The notes under the pieces were generated by a model. The model was not told where the DNA came from. It did not search any database and saw only the letters and a list, made by a program, of their open reading frames with translations. The position numbers and the translations under genes were made by a program. From NCBI RefSeq assembly GCF_003284965.1, contig NZ_QMEW01000024.1:1-64000 (forward strand): a stretch of DNA of 64,000 bases, read 5' to 3'. Below are positions 18,176 to 25,370 of the stretch, piece by piece (within the stretch, counting starts at the first letter, position 1; each line of letters begins with the position of its first letter). Source of the stretch: Mycolicibacterium sp. GF69. Its GTDB lineage: Bacteria; Actinomycetota; Actinomycetes; Mycobacteriales; Mycobacteriaceae.

Positions 18176-18571
18176 ATGGGCCACGCCAGGACGCGCGGGT
18201 GTCCCTGCGGCAGCGGCGCTGCGTACGCAGCCTGCTGCGAACCGCTCCACGACGGTGCGCGGGTGGCGGCGACCGCGGAGGAACTCATGCGATCGCGTTA
18301 TGTCGCCTTCGCAAAGGGTCTCGCGGACTACCTTTTTCGTACCTGGCATCCGCGTACGCGGCCGCCCGAAGTGACAGTCGAGCCGGACATGACGTGGTGT
18401 GGTCTGACGATCACCGATGTGGTGTCCGGCGGCGGCGACGATGAAATCGGCGAGGTGGAGTTCCAGGCGCGGTACACCCGGACCGGGCGGCCGGGCGCAC
18501 TGCACGAGCGCAGCCGGTTCGAGCGTCGCGCCGGTCGCTGGTTCTATCTCGACGGCGCCGCGTCGCGCTGA
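18176..18571 (+). CDS. YchJ-like protein (UPF0225)
   Basis: 131 aa. The N-terminal CPCGSGAAYAACC motif is the SEC-C-type zinc-binding signature, followed by EELMRSRYVAFA, the YchJ family hallmark, and an NTF2-like C-terminal fold region. The function of the family is unknown. It starts 3 bp after bkdC and probably belongs to that transcript by position only. No paired partner is visible. Confidence 0.85.
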   Translation: MGHARTRGCPCGSGAAYAACCEPLHDGARVAATAEELMRSRYVAFAKGLADYLFRTWHPRTRPPEVTVEPDMTWCGLTITDVVSGGGDDEIGEVEFQARYTRTGRPGALHERSRFERRAGRWFYLDGAASR

Positions 18572-18651
18572 ATTCTGCGTCTCGGGTCGTGGTTGACGAC
18601 GACGCGCCGCAGCCCTGGACGCAAAAACGAGCTCAGATACGACCGCCCGAG

Positions 18652-19404
18652 TCACTTGCGTTTGGCGGCGGCGAGGCGCTCGGCGAACTCGGGGGAGCGG
18701 ATGGAGGTGGCTTGCGGACCGAGTTCGGTCTCGACCGCGATGCGGTGCTGGTCGACGTCGACGACACCGGGGTTGGCGGTGGCCCGCATGGACGACTTGG
18801 TCGCGAGCACCACCTCACGCGGTGCACCGGCCGGTCCCTTGGCCAACTCACGCGCTGCAGCCACCGCGTCCTCGGCGACCTCGAGCGCCAGCCCGTACCG
18901 CACGGCGGCGTCGGCGTCGAACCGCATGCCGAACAGCAACGAGGCGCGGGCGGCCTGCGGACCGACCGCTCGCTGCAGCATCCAGGTCGCGCCGCCGCCC
19001 GGGTGGATGCCCAGCTTCTGGAAGCGCGGGTCGAACAGTGCCGCGGAACCCGCGATACGCACATCGGCCGCCAGTGCCAGGTTCAGCCCCGCCCCGACCG
19101 CCGCGCCGTTGACCGCGGCGATGGTGGGCAGCGCGCAGTTGGCGACCGCGAGGAAGCCGTCGTAGATCTTGAGCAGCCCGTCCTCGGTCGCCGAGCCAAG
19201 CGCGCTCAGATCAGCGCCGGCACAGAACGCTTTACCGGCGCCGGTGACGATGACCGCATGCACATCCGGGTTTGCCTCGGCGGCGTCCACGGCTTCGCGC
19301 AACGCCGCGGACATCTCGAACGTGACCGCGTTGCGACGCTCCGGGTCGTTGACGGTGAGAATGGCGATGCGGTCCTCGATGTGGACCAGTACGGGGTCAG
19401 TCAC
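18652..19404 (-). CDS. echA14: enoyl-CoA hydratase/isomerase family protein
   Basis: 250 aa crotonase-fold protein, Rv2486 orthologue. The CoA-binding/oxyanion segment AFCAGADLSALG is near residues 60-71 and NGAAVGAGLNLALAADVRIA near 98-117. At the usual second catalytic Glu position the sequence reads FQKLGIHPGGGATW, lacking the Glu of classic hydratases, so the reaction may be isomerase-like or different. The GTG start at 19404 has TAGGCT 6 nt upstream, so it is probably leaderless. A gap of 28 bp separates it from the secreted protein gene on the same strand. Confidence 0.88.
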   Translation of the reverse strand: MTDPVLVHIEDRIAILTVNDPERRNAVTFEMSAALREAVDAAEANPDVHAVIVTGAGKAFCAGADLSALGSATEDGLLKIYDGFLAVANCALPTIAAVNGAAVGAGLNLALAADVRIAGSAALFDPRFQKLGIHPGGGATWMLQRAVGPQAARASLLFGMRFDADAAVRYGLALEVAEDAVAAARELAKGPAGAPREVVLATKSSMRATANPGVVDVDQHRIAVETELGPQATSIRSPEFAERLAAAKRK

Positions 19405-19410
19405 CCGCTC

Positions 19411-19416
19411 AGCCTA
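19411..19416 (-). promoter_or_regulatory. -10 element of echA14 (leaderless)
   Basis: TAGGCT on the minus strand, 6 nt before GTG 19404. Confidence 0.5.
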
Positions 19417-19432
19417 GTGAGCGCGCCGCGGT

Positions 19433-19828
19433 TCAGTTCGCGACGGTGAGGGTGACGTTGTTCAGAGCCACCGCGACATCGCTGGGCAGGATGTCGACGA
19501 ACGTGGGCACGTCGCGGATCGCCCCGCCCGAAGCGATCACGTTGCCGGGATAGCTGGGGCTGCACGGGAAGCTGTGACAGCGATACCAGAAGCCCGGCGC
19601 GCTCTGATACGGAAACATGCTCGGCGCCTGGTCCACCCGATACCGGCCCGGTTCGATCGACGCGGTTGTCCAACCGGGTCGCGGGTTGGTGGTGACGTTG
19701 AAGACGCCGTTGCTGCCGTAACTCGGCGGGCCGGCATGCGCCGGTGTCGCCAGCGGTATGGCCAGCGCGAGCGCCAGCACGCTGCCTGACACCGCGGCTG
19801 CGGTCCTGCCGGCGCGTTTCGAGTTCAC
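19433..19828 (-). CDS. secreted protein, unknown function
   Basis: 131 aa. A Sec signal peptide is clear: Arg/Lys near the start, a hydrophobic core (VLALALAIPLA) and an AHA cleavage site at about residue 32. The mature part has two cysteines (YRCHSFPC) that could pair outside the membrane, and ends in alternating hydrophobic strands (VAVALNNVTLTVAN). It resembles small exported mycobacterial proteins with no assigned role. GTG start at 19828 with TACACT 6 nt upstream. Confidence 0.78.
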   Translation of the reverse strand: MNSKRAGRTAAAVSGSVLALALAIPLATPAHAGPPSYGSNGVFNVTTNPRPGWTTASIEPGRYRVDQAPSMFPYQSAPGFWYRCHSFPCSPSYPGNVIASGGAIRDVPTFVDILPSDVAVALNNVTLTVAN

Positions 19829-19834
19829 CAGCCG

Positions 19835-19840
19835 AGTGTA
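19835..19840 (-). promoter_or_regulatory. -10 element of the secreted protein gene
   Basis: TACACT on the minus strand, 6 nt before GTG 19828, consistent with a leaderless mRNA. Confidence 0.5.
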
Positions 19841-19888
19841 TCGGCCGGTCGCGGCCGTGATGGACCTATCGGCGGCACAGCGGCGCGG

Positions 19889-20641
19889 CTACAACTTCGC
19901 GATCAAGGCGGCGGCGCGGACGTCGTCGTCGACCGTCATCGCGATGTGCACTTTGTCACCGCGGCGTGCCCACCGGATGGTGACGTCCTCGCCGTACCGG
20001 ATCGGTCTGCGGTATTCAACGACGGTGCGGTACGGAGCGCGGCAGACGTCGGGAACATGGGCCATGACTTCGTGCACGGCATGCCAGTAGGCGGTGTTGG
20101 TCACGTGCTCGAAAATGTCGATGTCGGTGCGGCGCAACGGAAAAGGCGTTGTCTCTTCGGCATCTTCGAGGTTCTTCAGCCACGGTCGCCACTTGAGGCG
20201 CAGCTCGTTGGTGGTCGTCGCGAACCGCGCGATCAAACTGTCGGAGGCGCGCTGGGGCGTCAAGGTCTTGCTGTTGATGGCGATCCAGAAGCCCTCTGTC
20301 TCGATGCGGCCACCGTCGCTGCCGACCAGGTCGACGCGCATCGTGCACCACCGGGTCGACAACGCTGAGCACCAGCGACTGAACGACACTTCGTTCGGAA
20401 ATTCGATCGGCTCGATGACATCGATGACGGTGCGCTGGACGAGCCAATGTGGGTGGTCGTCGGCCTCACCGGCGTCGACGAGGTTCTGTGCCCCGACCTC
20501 CTGGATATAGCGTGCGACCCCGTCCAGCCGCAGGTGCAAGTCGCCGTCGATGTCGCCGGTCGCGACCCGCCACGCCGTGCGGTAGACGTATCCGGTGTCC
20601 GGCAGTGGGCTCAGCCGGTGCTCGACGTCGTTGGCCGTCAC
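19889..20641 (-). CDS. acyl-ACP thioesterase (FatA-like)
   Basis: 250 aa double hot-dog protein of the plant FatA/FatB-like acyl-ACP thioesterase family. The N-terminal half has WRVATGDIDGDLHLRLDGVARYIQEVG, and the C-terminal half has RRTDIDIFEHVTNTAYWHAVHE, where the Asp, Asn and His of the catalytic centre sit. It releases fatty acid from an acyl carrier. It is the last gene of a three-gene overlapping operon with a RibD-like reductase and a flavin reductase; a GTG start at 20641 overlaps the previous stop by 4 bp. The pairing with flavin enzymes is unexplained. Confidence 0.85.
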   Translation of the reverse strand: MTANDVEHRLSPLPDTGYVYRTAWRVATGDIDGDLHLRLDGVARYIQEVGAQNLVDAGEADDHPHWLVQRTVIDVIEPIEFPNEVSFSRWCSALSTRWCTMRVDLVGSDGGRIETEGFWIAINSKTLTPQRASDSLIARFATTTNELRLKWRPWLKNLEDAEETTPFPLRRTDIDIFEHVTNTAYWHAVHEVMAHVPDVCRAPYRTVVEYRRPIRYGEDVTIRWARRGDKVHIAMTVDDDVRAAALIAKL

Positions 20642-21336
20642 CTCGTGGCCCGTGAGTACTTGAGATAGAGGTAGTGCGAGTGCGCCAGCGCGTGATCGAG
20701 GTGCAAGGTGCTCGGGGTGGTGAGTGCGCCGCCACCGAGACCGATGTTCTGCACGCCGGCGAGCCGGGGCGCGATCGTCACGCAGAGTTCTTCGACCAGA
20801 TCCGCCGCTGTCAGTTCGTCGAGCAAGGTGGGTCCGCCCTCGCAGAGGATTCGCATCATGCCCTGCGAGCGGAAGTTCGCGAGCAAGTCCGCGAAATCGA
20901 CCGCATCTTCGCCGGCGATGACGACGTCGCGGCGGTCGTCGGTCGTCAGTGCGTGTTCCTTCGCCGCTCGTGCGGTCGTCACCAGGATGGGACGTTGGGC
21001 CGAATCGGCGAACATCGTTTCCGGCAGCGCACCCGAGTTGCTGACGACGGCGATCCGCGCAAGGGGTCGACCGTCCTGTACGGAGGCGACCCGAACCGGA
21101 CCGTAGCCCTCGGCGCGGGCCGTTCCCGCGCCGACCAGGACCACGTCGGCGAATCCGCGAAGCTCGCGCACCAGCGCCTGATCGACCGGCTCCGAGAGCG
21201 GTCCGGCCCGGCCGGCGAAGGCGGCCGCACCGTCGGCGGAAAAGATCATGTTGGCCCGCACGCCGTTGGGGGGCGCCTGGTAGTACTCGAGCAGTTCGGT
21301 GAGGTCGCCGACCGTCGCGAGATGCGGTGCGCTCAT
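20638..21336 (-). CDS. RibD C-terminal-domain reductase
   Basis: 232 aa dihydrofolate-reductase-fold protein of the RibD C-terminal family, related to M. tuberculosis Rv2671. The pattern VRANMIFSADGAAAFAGRAG fits the NADPH/substrate region, LVGAGTARAEGYGP follows, and ILCEGGPTLLDEL is the family signature. It lacks the N-terminal deaminase, so it is not a complete RibD. It may reduce a pyrimidine or other heterocycle. ATG 21336 overlaps the stop of the flavin reductase gene by 4 bp. Confidence 0.85.
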   Translation of the reverse strand: MSAPHLATVGDLTELLEYYQAPPNGVRANMIFSADGAAAFAGRAGPLSEPVDQALVRELRGFADVVLVGAGTARAEGYGPVRVASVQDGRPLARIAVVSNSGALPETMFADSAQRPILVTTARAAKEHALTTDDRRDVVIAGEDAVDFADLLANFRSQGMMRILCEGGPTLLDELTAADLVEELCVTIAPRLAGVQNIGLGGGALTTPSTLHLDHALAHSHYLYLKYSRATR

Positions 21337-21833
21337 GCCTCGTGTCCCGGCGTGAGGTCGCGGACGTCGGCGAACGTCACCCACTCTGCGAAATCATCCG
21401 GCGACTGGCCCGCGACCGGCTCGAGCAGGTGGCCGACGTGATCGCCGACATCGAAGCGACGACGGATCTCACCGGCGAACCATGCGCCGGCATCGTCGAG
21501 TATCGGTAAACCCTCCGGACCGCTGTGCCATCCGACGCGGTCGAACTTGTCGACCCGGTCGCCGGTCTCGCTGCCGAACAACTGCGCCAACTCGATGTGA
21601 TGACGCGACACGATGTGTACGGCCAAGTGGGTCGCCTCGCGCGCGACGCGGTAGGTGCGGTTGCGCTTGGACAGTCCGATCAGGAACCGCGGCGGGTTGA
21701 TGCTGGTCTGGCTGGCGAAACCCACCAGACATCCGGCCAGCTCGTTCCCGTCGGTCGTGGTCACCACGAACATCGGGTAGTTCAGCCGTCCCACCAGGAC
21801 TTCGAACGCTTTGGTCCCTTGCGGTTCGGACAT
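21333..21833 (-). CDS. flavin reductase-like FMN-binding protein
   Basis: 166 aa split-barrel protein. The pattern YPMFVVTTTDGNELAGCLVGF followed by TSINPPRFLIGLSKRNRTY is the flavin-reductase-like FMN-binding signature, and HIVSRHHIELAQLFG follows. It probably supplies reduced flavin or acts as an oxidoreductase. First gene of the operon, starting ATG 21833, about 75 bp from tRNA-Arg. Confidence 0.88.
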   Translation of the reverse strand: MSEPQGTKAFEVLVGRLNYPMFVVTTTDGNELAGCLVGFASQTSINPPRFLIGLSKRNRTYRVAREATHLAVHIVSRHHIELAQLFGSETGDRVDKFDRVGWHSGPEGLPILDDAGAWFAGEIRRRFDVGDHVGHLLEPVAGQSPDDFAEWVTFADVRDLTPGHEA

Positions 21834-21907
21834 CGGTGCAATGTTCCTGTCTGGGGGTGGATGGGTGGCTCTCGGCGAGCGCGTGTCGCCGAATGCCGGC
21901 CGTCGTG

Positions 21908-21980
21908 CGCCCCCGGCAGGACTCGAACCTGCGACCAGCCGCTTAGAAGGCGGCTGCTCTATCCGCTGAGCTACGAGGGC
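21908..21980 (-). tRNA. tRNA-Arg (TCT)
   Basis: On the minus strand the 7-bp acceptor (GCCCTCG/CGGGGGC), D-arm GTAGCTCAGCGGATAGAGC, anticodon stem-loop CCGCCTTCTAAGCGG with TCT, and T-arm CAGGTTCGAGTCCTG are all intact. CCA is not encoded. Confidence 0.96.
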
Positions 21981-22149
21981 AGTCGGCTCACCCTAACCAA
22001 TTGTCCCGGACCGATGTCGGGACCAGCTATTACTTTCACAGTGTGTTGCGGCGCCACACCAAAGACAACGGTGATCTGGGCATCGCCGAAGCCCACGCCG
22101 GGCTAGCGTGGTGAGCACACCACTTCACGATGAGGAGGATGCGCGGCCT

Positions 22150-23643
22150 ATGAGCGACGTGCCGGAACTCGACGCGGCGGGACTTCCCGAGGAACTCAGC
22201 CCGCTCGACCAGATCCTGCACCGCGGTGAGGCTAATCCGCGCACCCGCTCGGGGATCATGACCATCGAGATCCTCGACTGCGCTCCGGACTGGGATACGT
22301 TCCGCGCCAAGTTCGAGAACGCGTCGCGCAAAGTGCTGCGGCTGCGGCAGAAGGTGGTGATGCCGACCCTGCCGACCGTGGCACCGCGGTGGGTCGTCGA
22401 CCCCGACTTCAATCTCGACTTCCACCTCCGGCGCGTGCGGGCCCCGCAACCCGGCACGTTCCGTCAGGTGCTCGACCTCGCCGAGGTCGCCGCCCAGTCG
22501 CCGCTGGACATCTCCCGGCCGCTGTGGACGGCCACCCTCGTCGAGGGGCTGGCCGACGACCGCGCCGCGATGGTCGTTCACCTCAGCCATGCGGTCACCG
22601 ACGGCGTCGGGGGTGTCGAGATGTTCGCCAATCTTTATGACCTCGAGCAAGATCCGCCGCCCCAACCCGCTCCGCCGCTTCCCATCCCGCAGGACCTCTC
22701 GCCCAACGACCTGATGCGACAAGGGATCTTCCGGTTACCGGGCACCATCGCGGGCCGCGTACGCGGGGTGGTGTTCGGTGCCGCGCACGTCGCGGGCGAG
22801 GTCATTCGCGATCCGATCTCGCGGCTCGGGAGCGCCGTCGAGTACGCCATGTCGGGGGCGCGCGTGGTCGGCCCGGTCGCGGATCCGTCGCCGGTGCTGC
22901 GCCGCCGCAGTCTGTCGTCGCGCAGCGAAGCCATCGACATCGAGTTCGGCATCTTGCACCGGGCCGCCAAAGCGGCCGGCGGCTCGATCAACGACGCCTA
23001 TCTGGCGGGTGTGTGCGGTGCGCTGCGCCTGTACCACGAAGCCAAGGGGGTGCCGATCGAGACGTTGCCGATGGCGGTGCCGGTCAATCTGCGGTCCGAC
23101 GCCGACCCCGCGGGCGGAAACCGGTTCGCGGGTATCAATCTCGCGGCGCCGGTCGGCCTGACCGATCCGGAGGTCCGCATCCGCCACATCCGCTCCCAGA
23201 TGACCACCAAGCGCGAGGAACGGGCCATCGACATGGTCAGCGCCGTCGCGCCGCTGGTTGGTCTGCTGCCCGACAGGGCCCTCGAGTCGATGGCCGGCTC
23301 CATCGTCAACTCCGACGTCCAGGCCAGCAACGTTCCGGTGTACGCCGGGGACACGTTCATCGCCGGCGCCAAGGTCCTACGGCAGTACGGGCTGGGTCCG
23401 CTGCCGGGAGTGGCGATGATGGTGGTGCTGATCTCGCGCTCGGGTTACTGCACGATCACCACGCGCTACGACCGGGCGGCGATCACCGATCAGGAGTTGT
23501 GGGCACGCTGCTTGGTCGCGGGCTTCGACGAGGTGCTCGCTCTCGGTGGCGACGGCCGGGCCGAACCCGCCTCGTTCGCCCTCGACACTTCAGCTTCACC
23601 GTCATCCAGTTCACCATCATCGAATGGGAGTGCAGCGCAATGA
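22150..23643 (+). CDS. WS/DGAT-type O-acyltransferase (Rv2484c-like)
   Basis: 497 aa member of the wax ester synthase/diacylglycerol acyltransferase family, which makes triacylglycerol or wax esters from acyl-CoA. The usual HHxxxDG motif is altered: it reads SHAVTDG at residues 146-152, keeping the second His (147) and Asp-Gly. The C-terminal PLWGVAM-type region reads GLGPLPGVAMMVV. ATG 22150 lies 11 nt after AGGAGG; two GTG codons 39-42 nt upstream are alternatives. The stop overlaps the plsC start. A TAGCGT box at 22104 could be the promoter. Confidence 0.88.
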   Translation: MSDVPELDAAGLPEELSPLDQILHRGEANPRTRSGIMTIEILDCAPDWDTFRAKFENASRKVLRLRQKVVMPTLPTVAPRWVVDPDFNLDFHLRRVRAPQPGTFRQVLDLAEVAAQSPLDISRPLWTATLVEGLADDRAAMVVHLSHAVTDGVGGVEMFANLYDLEQDPPPQPAPPLPIPQDLSPNDLMRQGIFRLPGTIAGRVRGVVFGAAHVAGEVIRDPISRLGSAVEYAMSGARVVGPVADPSPVLRRRSLSSRSEAIDIEFGILHRAAKAAGGSINDAYLAGVCGALRLYHEAKGVPIETLPMAVPVNLRSDADPAGGNRFAGINLAAPVGLTDPEVRIRHIRSQMTTKREERAIDMVSAVAPLVGLLPDRALESMAGSIVNSDVQASNVPVYAGDTFIAGAKVLRQYGLGPLPGVAMMVVLISRSGYCTITTRYDRAAITDQELWARCLVAGFDEVLALGGDGRAEPASFALDTSASPSSSSPSSNGSAAQ

Positions 23644-25370
23644 CTTCGGCAGACGGTCAGCCATCGCGGCGCACCATGCGGCTGCCGGGGTCGGTCGCCG
23701 AAATCCAGGCCAGCCCCGAAGGTCCCGAGGTGGGGGCGTTCTTCGATCTGGACGGCACCCTGGTAGCCGGTTTCACCGGTGTGGTGATGACGCAGGACCG
23801 GTTCCGTCGCCGCCAGATGTCGATGGGCGAGTTCATCGGCATGGTGCAGGCCGGCCTCAATCACCAACTGGGGCGGTCGGAGTTCGAGGACCTGATCGGT
23901 AAGGGTGCGCGCATGCTGCGCGGTAACTCGCTGGCCGACGTCGACGAACTCGCCGAGCGGCTGTTCGTGCAGAAGATCGTCGGCCGCATCTACCCCGAGA
24001 TGCGCGAACTGGTGCGCACGCACATGGCACGCGGACACACCGTGGTGCTCAGTTCGTCGGCGTTGACGGTGCAAGTCGAGCCTGTCGCAAGGTTTCTCGG
24101 CATCCAGAACGTGCTGAGCAACAAGTTCGAGATCGACGAGCACGGACGGCTCACCGGCGAGGTGACCCGACCGATCATCTGGGGGCCGGGCAAGGCCAGG
24201 GCGGTGCAGAAGTTCGCCGCCGAGCACGGTGTGGACCTGGCCAAGAGCTACTTCTACGCCGACGGTGACGAAGACGTCGCGCTGATGTACCTGGTCGGCA
24301 ACCCCCGGCCGACGAACCCCGGGGGCAAACTCGCCGCGGTTGCCGCCAAGCGGGGATGGCCGGTGCTGCGCTTCTCCAGTCGCAGTGGCGCAAGCCCGGT
24401 TTCGCAGCTCCGTACCGCGGCGGGAATCGCGGCGATGGGACCGATCGCGGCCGGGGCGGTCGGGCTGGGTCTGCTGACCCGGAGCAAGCGCACCGGTGTC
24501 AACTTCTTCACCGCGGCGTTCGGCCGTGCGCTGATGACGACGATCGGCATCAACGTCAATGTGCTCGGCAAGGAGAACCTGACCAAGCAGCGGCCCGCGG
24601 TGTTCCTCTTCAACCACCGCAATCAGGCCGACCCGCTGATCGCCGGCCATCTGGTCGACACCAACTTCACGTCGGTCGGGAAGAAGGAACTGGAGAAGGA
24701 CCCGATCGTCGGCACCCTCGGCAGGATCATGGATGCGGCGTTCATCGACCGCGAGGATCCACAGAAGGCGGTCGAAGGGCTGAGGAAGGTCGAGGATCTG
24801 GCGCGCAAGGGGTTGTCGATCCTGATCGCCCCGGAGGGCACTCGGCTGGACACCACCGAGGTGGGGCCGTTCAAGAAGGGCCCGTTCCGGATTGCCATGT
24901 CAGCCGGGATCCCCGTGGTGCCCATAGTGATTCGCAACGCCGAGGTGATCGCCGCCCGCGATTCGAGCACCTTCAACCCGGGCACAGTCGACGTGGTCGT
25001 CTACCCGCCGATACCCGTCGACGACTGGACTCACGACAACCTCGAGGACCGCATCGCCGAGGTGCGTCAGCTCTACCTCGACACCTTGGCGGACTGGCCG
25101 CACGACGAGTTGCCCACCCCCGAGCTCTACGCCCGAAGCGCGCCGTCGAAGAAGAAACCGGCGGCCAAGAAGGCAGGCGCCAAGACCGCCGGCAAGAAGA
25201 CCGCCGGCAAGAAGACCGCCGCTAAGAAGACCGCCGCTAGGAAGACCGCCGCTAGGAAGACCGCCGCTGGGCAGACCGCCGCCAAAGAGCCGGCGGCCAA
25301 GACCATTCCCGCCAAGACGCCGGCCGCGAAGGGGTCGGCGCCGAGATCGACGGGGAAGGGGCGTCCATGA
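23640..25370 (+). CDS. plsC: HAD phosphatase-PlsC acyltransferase fusion with lysine-rich tail
   Basis: 576 aa, Rv2483c orthologue. The N-terminal SerB-like HAD domain (about 30-250) has nucleophile motif FFDLDGTLV and DGDEDVALM. The C-terminal lysophosphatidate acyltransferase domain (about 295-490) has HX4D as NHRNQADPL and PEGTRL. The family combines acylation of lysophosphatidate with phosphatase chemistry in glycerolipid synthesis. The last 75 residues are a histone-H1-like Lys/Ala/Thr repeat (KKTAA units). Start and stop overlap neighbours as ATGA, giving one lipid operon with the WS/DGAT gene and plsB2. Confidence 0.92.
   Translation: MTSADGQPSRRTMRLPGSVAEIQASPEGPEVGAFFDLDGTLVAGFTGVVMTQDRFRRRQMSMGEFIGMVQAGLNHQLGRSEFEDLIGKGARMLRGNSLADVDELAERLFVQKIVGRIYPEMRELVRTHMARGHTVVLSSSALTVQVEPVARFLGIQNVLSNKFEIDEHGRLTGEVTRPIIWGPGKARAVQKFAAEHGVDLAKSYFYADGDEDVALMYLVGNPRPTNPGGKLAAVAAKRGWPVLRFSSRSGASPVSQLRTAAGIAAMGPIAAGAVGLGLLTRSKRTGVNFFTAAFGRALMTTIGINVNVLGKENLTKQRPAVFLFNHRNQADPLIAGHLVDTNFTSVGKKELEKDPIVGTLGRIMDAAFIDREDPQKAVEGLRKVEDLARKGLSILIAPEGTRLDTTEVGPFKKGPFRIAMSAGIPVVPIVIRNAEVIAARDSSTFNPGTVDVVVYPPIPVDDWTHDNLEDRIAEVRQLYLDTLADWPHDELPTPELYARSAPSKKKPAAKKAGAKTAGKKTAGKKTAAKKTAARKTAARKTAAGQTAAKEPAAKTIPAKTPAAKGSAPRSTGKGRP
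25182..25286 (+). repeat. 15-bp in-frame tandem repeat in plsC
   Basis: Seven consecutive 15-bp units of the type AAGACCGCCGSYARG encode KTAGK/KTAAK/KTAAR. The first six units differ at only a few bases; the seventh is more diverged. A repeat of this purity is prone to slippage in multiples of five residues. Confidence 0.85.

Noticed and set aside
25141..25367. Separate histone-like gene within the plsC end
   Set aside because: The Lys/Ala repeat is in frame with the acyltransferase and has no own start or ribosome site.
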